Assembly: GCA_934045075.1 (NCBI GenBank)
Contig: OW203722.1
Coordinates: 7,719,303-7,783,302 of the forward strand
Reading direction: 5' to 3'
Origin: Yponomeuta sedellus
Taxonomy: Eukaryota; Arthropoda; Insecta; Lepidoptera; Yponomeutidae
Length of the DNA: 64,000 nt
Positions within the stretch are counted from its first letter, which is position 1; every line of letters begins with the position of its first letter. The position numbers were made by a program, and so were the translations under genes. Below are positions 54,441 to 64,000 of this stretch, one piece after another. The notes below the pieces were generated by a model that was not told the origin of the DNA, searched no databases, and saw only the letters and a list, made by a program, of their open reading frames with translations.

Positions 54441-55088
54441 TAAGAGCTGTCAGACGGTCTACCAAAGTGAAAACAAAAAACTGAAAAGTAAAGATGGGCG
54501 ATTATGAATGATACCAGTGAAATCATTCGACAATGGCAATGATTCGACTTAGTCGAATTATACATCCATATAAGTAACTAACATTCCGTGGCCTAACTGC
54601 TACCACTAATCGTCGACTCGTGTCGCTCCGCCGCGACTCGGGCCGACTCGGAAATGATTCAAACGATGAATACCAACTGCAGAGGCAATCCAAAATCCAC
54701 AAGCAGCAAGATATCATAAAAATTGTAAATAAATGATCAGGATTATACATATCACATTAGAAAAATTTACATATCTACCTAATTATTCACGCAATATTCT
54801 CAATAATATAATAACAGTAAGTGAAACAACACTTTATGAATGAAGCCATAAACTGAGATTATTACTTTACGAGAAACCCAGGGTTACAAAGTTAAGCTTG
54901 GGTAGCGTATACCTACAGAGTATAACAAATTCCTCTTAAGTACGGTCGACAAGATTGGCAGTACGTTGACAAAGTGTACCTCTTAATACGAATGCATATA
55001 AAAAACTTTTTCATCCTAAAATGTACCTACAAAGCTTGTGCTTGATCCCGAAACTAAATACTGAGTGAAACAAATAATCATCCGCAAA
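54441..55088. other. No gene seen
   Basis: Includes TGATTCGACTTAGTCGAAT, a short palindrome at about 54541, and the second CpG patch. No exon found. Confidence 0.4.
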
Positions 55089-55130
55089 CTCACGCCTGTA
55101 TCCTCCGAAACGGCTTCACAGAGTTTTTTT

Positions 55131-55212
55131 TTCTTCAAGCTATAGTATAAGTCCACTGCTGGACATAGCCCTCCCCTAATAAGCGCCATAGCGCAAGGTT
55201 GTGCTATCATCA
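55131..55212 (-). repeat. R83-family copy
   Basis: Complement of CGCTATGGCGCTTATTAGGG and CTATGTCCAGCAGTGGACTT; the tail is degenerate. A FamB-like scrap (CTCACGCCTGTATCC) lies just upstream at 55090. Confidence 0.75.
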
Positions 55213-55581
55213 TCTTGAGTACCTAGTCACAAACATCAATTATAATAATAAATAAATCGTAGTAAAGAACCTTAGACTTGGCACGACTTTGTCTAGATTT
55301 GATTACTTTTTAGAGATTTTGAGATAAACGAGCAGCTCCATCGAGACTTGGCTAGTTTTTACAGAATGTTTTTGGTGGGATTTACTAGTTATGCAAAGGT
55401 TTCAGGTGCAAACGTAGAGATCGAATAACCATAACAATTCGTACCATTGGCTAATAGTAACAAGGGTGAACTTGCTACACTCACTAAAATTATGAAAATG
55501 AAATTAAATTAAAGAAAAGTCTACAATGTGTTGTGCTTACGAAAGTTTCAGTTCAAAAATAAAATTAAATTTATTAACAAA
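55213..55581. other. No gene seen
   Basis: Unassigned. Confidence 0.45.
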
Positions 55582-55668
55582 CTTCTTCTTCTTCAGGCAA
55601 TATTATGTAGTCCACTGCTGGACATAACCCTCCCCTAATGAGCGCCATAGCGCCCTGTCAAGCACTCA
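55582..55668 (-). repeat. R83-family copy, single full unit
   Basis: CTTCTTCTTCTTCAGGC, then TAGTCCACTGCTGGACATAA and CCTAATGAGCGCCATAGCGC. One copy of the satellite unit at a second locus. Confidence 0.82.
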
Positions 55669-55859
55669 TATTTATAATTAAGATATTAGCAGCAGCCCCC
55701 ACACAAGATCGAGACTGAATCGTGGTGGCCAATGTTTGGGTACATTCCAGGAGTGCGATTTACTAATTATCTCAAGATTTCAAAGTGAAACTGGGAAACA
55801 TTTATTTCTTTTTTTTTTAACAAACATAAACATAAAGCGGAGTTTATGGAATTGACCAT

Positions 55860-56030
55860 CAGCCTGGTTAGACTGACGGCAGACTGATTGTCTATTCAGT
55901 GGACTGATGGACCAGACTGAAGGATATTCGAATATTTTGATGCTTCATCAGTCTGGCATCAATCCGAGCTTGATCAAGGTCACGGACTGAATTGACGCCA
56001 GACTGTAAACTCGGTCTGGCACCAAAATAA
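55860..56030. repeat. Cluster of AGACTGA/TCAGTCT motifs
   Basis: At least eight close variants of CAGACTGA or its complement occur in about 170 bp (TTAGACTGAC, GGCAGACTGATT, ACCAGACTGAAGG, CATCAGTCTGGC, GCCAGACTGTAA, CGGTCTGGC and others). Spacing is irregular, and no coding frame is apparent. Confidence 0.55.
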
Positions 56031-56813
56031 AACAAAATTATAAAGAGCAAAAAAAAACACAAAAATATTGGAAATACAATCGTGCGAACACAAGTTCAAC
56101 AACAGAAAAATACAGCAGCTCAGCAAAATGCTAGCCACAAGTGACCTGCGCTGGTTTTCTGCTGCACCTGATTCGCTGATGTATGAATAAGTTGCAACGA
56201 GAACAGAATAAAAATGCGCTTTATCAAAAATATTACAAGTTCAATCAAATATGCCAACCAGATAAAAAAAAAGGTGACGCAGAAAACGCCAGTTGTTTTC
56301 GTACCATCGCATCGGGGCAAATAGCAAGGAGAGTGAACTTACTATATTCACCATGTAACCGGCCCTTTTACTCCCCCAACATAACTTATTAAAGGGCAAT
56401 CAAGGCTCGGGCAACTTGCACGTCCGTTTATAAACTTGGGGATTATACTTATACGAGTCAGTTTGCCTTAAATATTTCTAATACAGTGTTGCCACTAAAA
56501 TGCGCTGTTGTCTCCTGCAACAATCTAATTGTAATTTTAGTTTACGATAACTTTTAGTGTAGGAATTATTTTCGTGTTATATTGTCATCATTTACATAAT
56601 TACCATGATTTTATGTAGCAGCCTCCCTACAAATAACATGTCTAGTCTGTTGAAACACATAGTTTCAAGCATTTGGTTTCAAACGGGTAAGCTCTGTCTA
56701 GTGAATAAGTCCAAAACCATGTCATTTGCAAAGCTATCCATAAAAAAATTGTATGACTAACAAATCTACCAATCGTTTTTTTTCTTTACTCCTGAATAAG
56801 TCTTAACCATTTA
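56031..56813. other. No gene seen
   Basis: AT-rich, unassigned. Mirror-image open stretches at 56120-56392 lack motifs. Confidence 0.45.
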
Positions 56814-57151
56814 CTTATTAGCTCAGTGGGTAGAACCATGGACTCGCAAGCGAGAGCCTCAGGTTCGATCCCCAGTGCGGGCATGTACCAATGACTTTGT
56901 TTAATTTCAAAGTTACGTACATTTGCGAATTTGTAATCGCAATACCACATGCTAACGGTTAAGGAAAACATCGTGAGGAGACCCGCGGCTTGGTTGGCTC
57001 CGCACGTATTGACTAGTCTTTCCTGTGGGCTAGGCCGACTAAGCTGTCAGGATGGTATAGGTACTGGGCAAGCCTACACCGTCTATAAAACCATGTCCCA
57101 GGCACTACAGCGTCGGAGTGGTCCCTTCACCCATCTAGTGTGAGTGAAGAT
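56814..57151 (+). mobile_element. SINE-3 copy, plus strand, intact head
   Basis: The tRNA-like head has A box TAGCTCAGTGGG and B box GGTTCGATCCCC. Then come GGCATGTACCAATGACTTTG, core GAAAACATCGTGAGGAGACC, GCTGTCAGGATGGTATAGGT and the end CATCTAGTGTGAGTGAAGAT. It is the clearest reference copy. Confidence 0.88.
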
Positions 57152-57167
57152 GGCCATTGAAGGCATG

Positions 57168-57321
57168 GGCCAGTTTTCCGAATTGAGAATTTCGCTAAGT
57201 AAGTACTTAACTGTAGTGCAGAATTTATTACTTTATTAATTTAGTTAATTTCTTAGCAAAGGGCGTGACAGAACGTTACTTAAGTATTTACTTAGTGAAA
57301 TTCTCAGTTCAGAAACCGGCC
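57168..57321. mobile_element. MITE-4, 154 bp
   Basis: Left arm GGCCAGTTTTCCGAATTGAG to about 57210 and right arm 57280-57321 (ending AGTTCAGAAACCGGCC) are complementary over about 42 bp with a few mismatches. It lies 16 bp after SINE-3. Confidence 0.8.
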
Positions 57322-59028
57322 TTACGCTCGTTTTTTAGGAAACGCCTTAAAGCAACAACACTGTGTATATCGAGGTAAATGCCACAGTCATACAGTAATC
57401 TGACGCTCTGAAGTAAATTGCCATTAGCCGATCCCCTTGTGGTTTAGGATCATGCATGTTAAATGAAGCTTTTCCAGTTAAATACGTCATTAAGAGTGGA
57501 GATTATCCAACTAATCATGTTGTTGTTGGAATTCGTACCTACAGACAGATAAATGCTAACAAAGGACATCAAAATTCATCATCACATCTTTAAATAGAAA
57601 CTACTTAATTTAAATAAATGTATTGAGACTATTATTCAACTTCAAAGGATTATTTTGTTGCTCCTTTTCGTATTTCGATTTTTATTGTTATATTGTTATT
57701 ATTTATTCTAAATTACACAAACGATTAGGTACATACAAAAGGTGGATTAAATAGAACGAAACCATAATTTTTTTTGATTGTTTAAATGAAAATATTAGTT
57801 TTATTACACGTCTAGTATTAGTATCTTCTTGAGAACTTTCCCGACGAGTAACTCTTCTTTTGCAAATGTGACAAATTTTTCTACTGCGCGTCTTATTATA
57901 AAACCAACCATTTAGCCGCATTAAATTAAAATTGTACTTTTTGAATAAATACAGAACCTGAAATCTATTTTTACCGAAGTGACGGTATTTAAGTTTCGCC
58001 TTTTTCCGTTTAAAGAGTTGTATTTGTAAAAAAAATGCAGTCCACGTGGACATCATCATCAGTTGATGATCACCGTGTAGGCTGAAGACAATGGTGAACG
58101 TTCATACTTGCCCTTTGATACCCCTGTAGCAAAAGCCACCCTAAAAATCAAGAAGACCACGAGATCCTACTTAATAATTTTAATTAGAACAGAATAGAAT
58201 AGGTTAATTCCAAAGACAAGACACACACAACACAACAACAAAAGTACAGTTAAAGCATGGTGTTCACAGTAAAACTACGTTTTGTGAGGTAAAATTAAAC
58301 ATGCACATAAAACATACAACAATTAACCGCTTTCCGAAAATTTAAAACACCATCGCCCCTTATTTTCCAGTTGGAATGCTCAATGACATTAACCTCGGGT
58401 TCTTATTGAAAATCGCCTGATAATAATACAAGACGCCCTTGGTGACCTGTTGCGCGGCTCTGAGAAAGTGACGAGGCGAAATGCGCCGCCCTGCTGGGGT
58501 TGCTAGCTGTGGCTCGAGTCCCGCCTTTTTGGTTCCGCAGGTTCTAAAGCAACTCCGTAATTAGTAGACCTGAGATTTCCGCACCTGGCCCCATGATTGG
58601 GTCAATTGTGCGTAGAAAAGCTGTGAGATTAGTACAGCCTATCTCTTTCCAAAAAGTCAGCAGTATTCTGATGTCAATGCAGGCCTCCCGAAAAAATGCT
58701 AGATTCCCAATTATGGCTGACCATTGCTTTTCCATGCTATCACAGTGAGTGGTCATGAGAACGAGTGTTTTCTCTTTTTAAGGCATCCCCGTCAAAGCGG
58801 ACTGTCGGTTAGTTCTATAGGTGGAAATGTCTATTCAGTGACCAATGGTTTAATCGTCTTTGGACACTACTTATGCAGCAGGCTACGTAAAAGATGTTTC
58901 GAAATTCTTGGAAGAGCCAGGAAGCTAATATTTTTACACTTTATTGCACATAAAAGACATCAACATAAATAAAAACTCGAATAACACGCATTTGTAAAAA
59001 CAGCAAAGGCGCACTTACATCTAAACAG
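57322..59028. other. No supported gene
   Basis: Minus-strand open stretches at 57703-58059 (118 codons, Lys-rich, KICHICKRRV) and 58544-58756 (70 codons, MEKQWSAIIGNLAFFREA) are the most protein-like parts. I recognise no family and see no supporting splice sites. The 58400-58530 part is GC-richer. Confidence 0.35.
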
Positions 59029-59129
59029 AAGTTTCTTGACTTTCTTGAGAGCCAGGATAGTGATATTGAGAAAGTCCCCGGTGTACAACCCGCCGTGGGC
59101 GAAGCTGCTATATTTGTATCAAAAAGTAT
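59029..59129 (+). CDS. Putative short internal exon of an unknown gene
   Basis: After an AG at 59027-59028 the frame reads KFLDFLESQDSDIEKVPG, then VQPAVGEAAIFVSKS. It meets a good donor GTAAGT at 59130, with two bases left over (phase 2). Base composition and residue mix are protein-like, unlike the flanks. The pyrimidine tract before the acceptor is weak, and the frame is also open upstream, so the true 5' border is uncertain. I cannot name the protein, and no partner exon was found. Confidence 0.4.
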
Positions 59130-59133
59130 GTAA

Positions 59134-59352
59134 GTTTTAAAACCCTATTTAGAGGCTAAAAATTCCACCCATGCCGGGACTCGAACCCGCGACCTCTGGC
59201 TAACCGTGCCAGCGCTCTCCTAACTGAGCTAATGGGCGACTTACCGGCATCAGTGAAATTTCGAAACTTTACTATACTCTCTGTATTACGTATAGATTTT
59301 TTTTGCAGAAGGTTTTTAAAATTGTCCTTAGCACGGGTTAGTGCATTAAAAA
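59134..59352 (-). mobile_element. SINE-1 copy with leader, followed by an inverted SINE-1 tail
   Basis: 59134-59282 is a minus copy with head and leader (complement of the GAAATTTCAC / TACGTAATACAGAG leader). 59306-59352 is the family tail on the plus strand (TTGTCCTTAGCACGGGTTAG). It starts right after the putative exon donor at 59130. Confidence 0.8.
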
Positions 59353-59469
59353 CAATATAAGTATGTGAGTGTTTAATTCAATTTCTTAATAATTATCGTA
59401 GAAAATTTTGAGTTTCAAAACTAGTTGTATCGTAAGCACAACAAGTCCGCGTAAGTGATGCAATTTACT

Positions 59470-59692
59470 TAAGCTAGATGTCGCTGCCTGTACGTAATAC
59501 AGAGAATAGTGTAAAGAGGTTCGAAATTTCACTGATGCCGGTGAGTCGCCCATTAGCTCAATTGAAAGAGCACTGGCACGGATAGCTAGAGGTCGCGGGT
59601 TCAAATCCCGGCATGGGTGGAATTTTTAGCCTCTAAATAGGTTTTTAAAATTGTCCTTAGCACGGGTTAGTGCATTAAAAATAAAAATAGTA
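59470..59692 (+). mobile_element. SINE-1 copy, full length with leader
   Basis: Leader TACGTAATACAGAGAATAGT, GAGGTTCGAAATTTCACTGA and TGCCGGTGAGTC, then A box TAGCTCAATTGA, B box GGGTTCAAATCCC, body and tail. Together with 59134-59282 it forms a large inverted repeat with arms of about 150 bp. Confidence 0.85.
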
Positions 59693-59842
59693 TAAGTATC
59701 TCCTTTTGTAAGAAGAAGAATTATTGAAAATGGCTTAATACCCACCTCCAGGGACTTCGACATTGTGTGCGCTCGAGTGTGACTCCCTTTTGTTGATTTT
59801 ATATAAAGTGTTTTATGCACCGTTATAGCTAAATTTTTGTCA

Positions 59843-59925
59843 GGCCATGTCAGAGGCCTCATGGACGGCTTGATAACTTCTGACAGTAAGGCCCGCCACG
59901 GTCTTACAATCCTCCACCAACCCTC
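59843..59925 (+). repeat. FamA internal fragment
   Basis: AGGCCATGTCAGAGGCCTCA to TACAATCCTCCACCAACC. Both ends of the family are missing. Confidence 0.7.
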
Positions 59926-62027
59926 TCAATCATATTAATAGTGATATTTAGGACACATGGCTGTGAACCTAAGGTGAAAAATCTAGTTAGAATTCATGCC
60001 ATAAACGGTCGTTTTTGGCGTTCATGTTATCTAGTCCGAGTTGTTTGCCATGCCCCTGGTTCAGGGGCATGGGTCCTGGTGATGGCTGACCCCTGCGTTA
60101 TGCTCGTGAACGAGTGTTGTTCGTATGCCTGGCCGCAGCATTTATATTTCCGTCTGTCCTGCGTCTGTTACTTGCAAGCCTACGAGGAGTTGCTACATAA
60201 ACTCAACAGCTTCAAAATTGTGTATTTTATTTAAATTTTATGTATTAATTTAAATGCAAAATGTTTCCAACTATGTTATAGTAGTGTGCCCATGAAAACA
60301 CTTTGAGCAAGTTGTGATCCAGTCATTATGATTTTAATATTCAAAACCTTTTGTTGTGAAAGAAACCACACCATAGTTTTGAGTACTATGCTACGAATAA
60401 CGGCTGATTTTTTTAATTAGTAGATATAGACGCCCAAACTGAATCAAACATGTAATTAAGTAAACCCAATCCAATCCTCGACAGCAACCATCTCCAGGCG
60501 CCTTGAAAATCTCGTAGTCCCAAATCAATGTCACCAATTACCTGCACAATAATTCGGATGCTCGAAAATGTCTATCGCCACTGACCCGACAGGCTCCATT
60601 CGAGTACGGCTCTGAGATCCTGGTATGTAGGGTAAGGTTGCGAGGGCTGGCAACACTGGTGGCCCGGGCGGGCGGCAGTGTGCGCGAGTTCCCAGCCTCG
60701 GCGAACGGCTCACAGGCCCACGAAACGAAGCCTGCCCTTGAATAAAAATAATAATAACGCGTACAAGCTTCTGAAAAAGGTGGTGACTCCCTGTAGAAAG
60801 TATTCGTGGTATTATAAAATTGTGTACTTTTTAGATGGCTAGATATTGAAGAATAGTTTAGTTTAGTCCTAAAAAAAACTTCCGAGTAGCTAACACCTCT
60901 CATTGAATTGAACAAAATTTGACATGAATACGACCTCGTTTAAGGCACTCGCAGCTGGTACTCTTGTGTTAAAGACGGAGAGAATACATAAACCGATTGG
61001 CTCTTCCATTAGCCGCCTGGAAGTTTCTCTTGTTAAATCACGCAGTGAACTGAGAGCTTTTTATCGTCAACGTTAGCTAACTCCGTGTACTCGACTGATA
61101 AACAATTCCATTATGGGATGTGAAATTTCTCCCATCCAGCACCCTAGAGCCGCGTAGCCATTAATAATTTAAAGGGAACCTCCCTGAATAAATTCTGCAG
61201 TATGAAAAGTGGGACTCAATTACTTTGTGAAAATTTCGCTAGTAATATTAGTAAAAATTTAAATTCGACGCAGAAGGTGTTTTCATTACTCGTCAAGAGT
61301 ATTTAGATGGAATATGAAGTTGAATTCTGAATAAGAGCTCATTTCAGCAAGATCACATTAACTAAATTAGGTGCAAAGGCAAGGTATAATAAAGAACTCG
61401 TTTCTGGAAACTTAAATTATACAGCGCTCTGAAAAGTACTTGTCCGAATAAATACCCTATTCTGTTAGCAATTTGGCATACTACAGACGCAACAGTTAGT
61501 CCATAAGGTTTTCACTCTTCTCTCACACCCGATCTCACGTACCGATACCTACAGGAAAACCACATTATACCGTCCCCCTCTCCCGCTTTTTAGGGGGAGT
61601 AGAGGGAGACGGGAATGCTCTGAAACGACAGTAGATACTTTGGATAGGTGTGTTGGGAATAGTATACGCCGTACGTGCTCTATTTGAGATAAAATACCGC
61701 CGTGCCATTAGCATCGATGCAAAATATCGGGAACGCTATCGCAGCTGATTGAATTGTGGTTGCTTTGAACTCGAAAATGCGGCGGCAGCATTATGATCCG
61801 CCTAGTGGATTTGTGCGATAACGGGGATTTGTGAAAACGAGGAATATCCCGCCTAAAATAATCTATTTTATAGCGCGGGGCCACGGAAAGTGCTTTATTT
61901 CGTAGGAGTTTCATTTGTTAGTCTTTCTACGGTATTTCTTAACATATTTAAAGCTCTTTACAGTGATACGCAAAAATGGCGCCCGACGTGGAACCGACCT
62001 CGTAGTAGGTACATGTATATTATTTTG
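59926..62027. other. No gene assigned; hairpin at 60048-60072 and GC-rich patch at 60590-60730
   Basis: CCATGCCCCTG-GTT-CAGGGGCATGG at about 60049 is an 11-bp perfect hairpin. The patch around GGTGGCCCGGGCGGGCGGCA is GC-rich and open on the minus strand in two frames, with no motif. The rest is unassigned. Confidence 0.35.
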
Positions 62028-62148
62028 GCTGCCTCGTCCGTCTAGCGGTATCACGCATGGTTACCATGACGGTCACCGGTTCGATCGCCACTGGAGGCCG
62101 CCGTACATTAGTACAAATGACCTCAGTCTAGTCTGGGTGTATTTCCAA
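62028..62148 (+). mobile_element. tRNA-derived SINE fragment, fourth type
   Basis: A-box-like GTCTAGCGGTATC and B-box-like CACCGGTTCGATCGCC, 35 bp apart, flanked by CTGCCTCG and TGGAGGCCGCC, then TCTAGTCTGGGTGTATTTCC. The acceptor ends pair only over about five bases, so a functional tRNA is unlikely. Confidence 0.5.
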
Positions 62149-62793
62149 GTTAATGATGTCCTTGCCTGCTATACCGTAGGGTATCCTAGTTTGGGACTAA
62201 CAAGTGTTTGTGTGGTGTGGAAGTTATTTATTTATTAATATTACAAAATGAACAAACGTGACGTGCTGAGATTAAATGGCAAAAGTAATGTTATCGTGTA
62301 GGGTTCACAACAGGTCGACCTTTATATGCGTGTAGTATACTAAGATTGATCACTTTCATCAGCAATCAAATGTTTCCCTATAATGCATGAATGTAGTGAT
62401 TAGTTAATGCAGTTTTGCGTGTACTAGAGTAGTTTGTACTAGGAAAACACTGATACTAGATAGAACTATTCTCTTTATTGAAAACTAATTGTTCCCTGTA
62501 CTTGTTAAAAATAATCGTTATTTATTTTCATAACGCCTGCCCTTGTGCATAAAAACGTCTAAGTATGTGTAGTATAATCTCGACATTAATAATTCCACGT
62601 GTAAATTAATTTCCGACCGCACTAAGTCTGTTTCATTCTGACATGTCACTACACTTGGGTTAGACCTATTAATATTTAACTGGTTAAAACGAGAAAGGCG
62701 CTATTGAGTATGGGTAACGAGGGGTACCAATTTTAATATAATTTTCGTTTTGTAATTATGTCACTTTAAGTAGCTATCTAGGAAATCCATAAC
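62149..62793. other. No gene seen
   Basis: Unassigned AT-rich DNA. Confidence 0.45.
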
Positions 62794-62960
62794 ATACCAT
62801 AACCACACGCCTGTATCCCAGGGGGATAGGCAGCCGAAAAAGTACCCGGAACCGGCCTGCGTGCATGCAACGACTTATGAACGTTGATGAAGCGAAGGTG
62901 ATCTGTCAGGATCGCGGCAAGTGGCAGTCCCTGGTCTTTCCCTCCCCCTCTGGGCTAGCA
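62794..62960. repeat. FamB copy with inverted interior
   Basis: CACACGCCTGTATCCCAGGG and ATAGGCAG are followed by the family interior on the opposite strand (GCATGCAACGACTTATGAAC, GGTGATCTGTCAGGATCGCG, GGCAGTCCCTGGTC). The outer block and interior are thus in opposite orientation, a clue to inverted ends. Confidence 0.65.
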
Positions 62961-63335
62961 TGTCCGTATGCAGAATTGACAAGTTAGAACCACACTGAAG
63001 CTACAGCAACGCCACGTGCAATCTGCCAGCTTGAATTTATATGCTTAGAAACACAAGCCTACTTTTCTCCATTTTTATGTACAATAAAGTGTTCTCTATC
63101 GATCTATCTATCTCTCCTCTATTTTTTTTGTTTACGTGTTTCGCGCATAGTATAAATTACCTAACTCCGGAAATCGCTCGTAAACTCTCTTTCAAAATCA
63201 CACGTCATATTTTACAGAGGTTATGCAAAATGTTGATGCACCTCGACAAAAGATACCGGCATCTTACGCCAAATGCGCGTCGCGTATGACTTGTGTGCAG
63301 ACGAAAGTCAAAGTCGACGTCGCATCGCGTCTCGT
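62961..63335. other. No gene seen
   Basis: Contains a short GATCTATCTATC run. The open stretch at 63041-63289 has no motif. Confidence 0.4.
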
Positions 63336-63479
63336 TTAATTTGTGCGTAGCATTAGTGTGGTTCTACCATGGGTTCTACTTTCAACCGAAGCTTGCATCG
63401 TTTTCCAACAATCGCGCCCCTCTCCAAACAACTCCGAGCTTCTGAAACACAAAGGTAAACATACACCTACCGTCCAGCT

Positions 63480-63800
63480 GGCTCGAGTACGCTCGCGGCG
63501 CCCACGCACGCGGTGATCGCCCGTCTGTGACCCCAGTAAGTCTCGTCTGGTGTTGCAAGCTTTTACGAGCTTCCAGCTTTCCACCCGGGCTTGCTTCTGA
63601 GCGTCAGTGAGGTTGTGCACCAAACGTGAAAGTATCCTTCTCGCGTGAACGTGCACATGTAAAATCTCGTAAAGGCTTCCCGATCCCATCTACATGTGCT
63701 GAATCTTCAGAAACGTGACTCTCCTATAGTCTTGGATTTATTTTTTTTACTGCTAGCACTTTTTCTTCCGTAATAGCCGTCAAAGGGCGACCTCTCCTTT
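63480..63800 (-). pseudogene. Mariner-like transposase fragment
   Basis: Minus strand, in order: RGRPLTAITEEKVLAVKK (about 63796-63741), QDYRRVTFLKIQHM, a stop, then GSGSLYEILH, RRILSRLVHNLTDAQKQARV and DLLGSQTGD. These match the linker between the helix-turn-helix DNA-binding region and the catalytic domain of mariner transposases, up to just before the first catalytic Asp. At least one stop and one frameshift are present, and the catalytic domain beyond about 63500 is unrecognisable. No inverted repeat was found. Family recognised from motifs, so clade is uncertain. Confidence 0.75.
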
Positions 63801-64000
63801 CTTCATCCCCAAAGTGTAGGCAACCGCGCTTGAATTTGTTTTGTAGTTGTTAATCTTACGATTCGTAAAAAAACATAAAAGTCATAGCGCGAAAATGCTC
63901 CATTTTTAAATAATACAATATTTAAAAAAAAATTAAGGTAAGTTTTTAAATTGAGCGTAGGTACTTATATTTACTTAAAGTAATAATATTGTTAAAATAT
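63801..64000. other. Window end; mariner flank, no gene seen
   Basis: AT-rich sequence upstream of the mariner fragment in its own orientation. The N-terminal domain may continue here in decayed form. Confidence 0.35.

Noticed and set aside
63041..63289. 82-codon plus-strand stretch near the right end
   Set aside because: No motif; AT-rich residue bias.

Overview
This looks like a piece of an insect nuclear genome, almost certainly a moth or butterfly (Lepidoptera). It is AT-rich. Genes are sparse and split by introns with GT-AG borders. Most of the recognisable content is transposon debris of types common in lepidopteran genomes: tRNA-derived SINEs, non-LTR tails ending in GAT or GAA repeats, a piggyBac-like element, a Penelope-like element, a mariner fragment and several MITEs. 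Nothing suggests a bacterial, plasmid or phage origin. The order-level call rests on remembered repeat types and is inference.

Two genes can be read end to end by eye. At 23059-24583 (minus strand) lies a six-exon THAP zinc-finger gene with two DHNY motifs that match the HCF-1-binding consensus. At 24975-25886 (plus strand) lies a two-exon gene for a 76-residue DMAC1/TMEM261-like protein, a mitochondrial complex I assembly factor family. They are head-to-head, 391 bp apart, and probably share a promoter. Two orphan exons also look real: a single-pass membrane protein exon at 36860-37185 and a short one at 59029-59129. A GC-rich coding remnant lies at 20332-20526 (minus).

Layout. 1-5400 is intergenic with SINE and tail fragments. 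5435-6745 is AT-rich DNA strewn with about 17 GGCC/CGGCC-AAA type motifs on both strands. 9321-9552 is a 232-bp pure ATT tract. 9919-11160 is an 83-bp satellite of about 15 units containing a duplicated five-unit block (414-bp period). 11655-12256 is a 5'-truncated LINE. 12838-15419 is a whole but broken piggyBac-like element with 16-bp perfect terminal inverted repeats. 15.6-22.8 kb is repeat-rich. 23.0-25.9 kb holds the gene pair. 26-47 kb is repeat-rich intergenic or intronic DNA around the membrane-protein exon. 47534-49849 is a Penelope-like element with about 168-bp inverted terminal repeats. 50-64 kb contains LINE, SINE and MITE copies and a mariner fragment at the right end.

Family names used below are local labels. 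FamA: about 365-bp retroposon with a GAT tail. FamB: CACGCCTGTATCCC repeat. FamC: SINE-like family with a CAGTGGGACGT tail. R83: family giving the 83-bp satellite. SINE-1, SINE-2 and SINE-3: three tRNA-derived families. MITE-1 to MITE-4: inverted-repeat elements. RepD and RepE: old dispersed repeats. FamA, FamC and R83 share a similar 3' tail with the core CAGTGG, and FamC and SINE-3 share an internal core. This points to common mobilisation by one LINE machinery. Copy boundaries were judged by eye and may be off by several bases.
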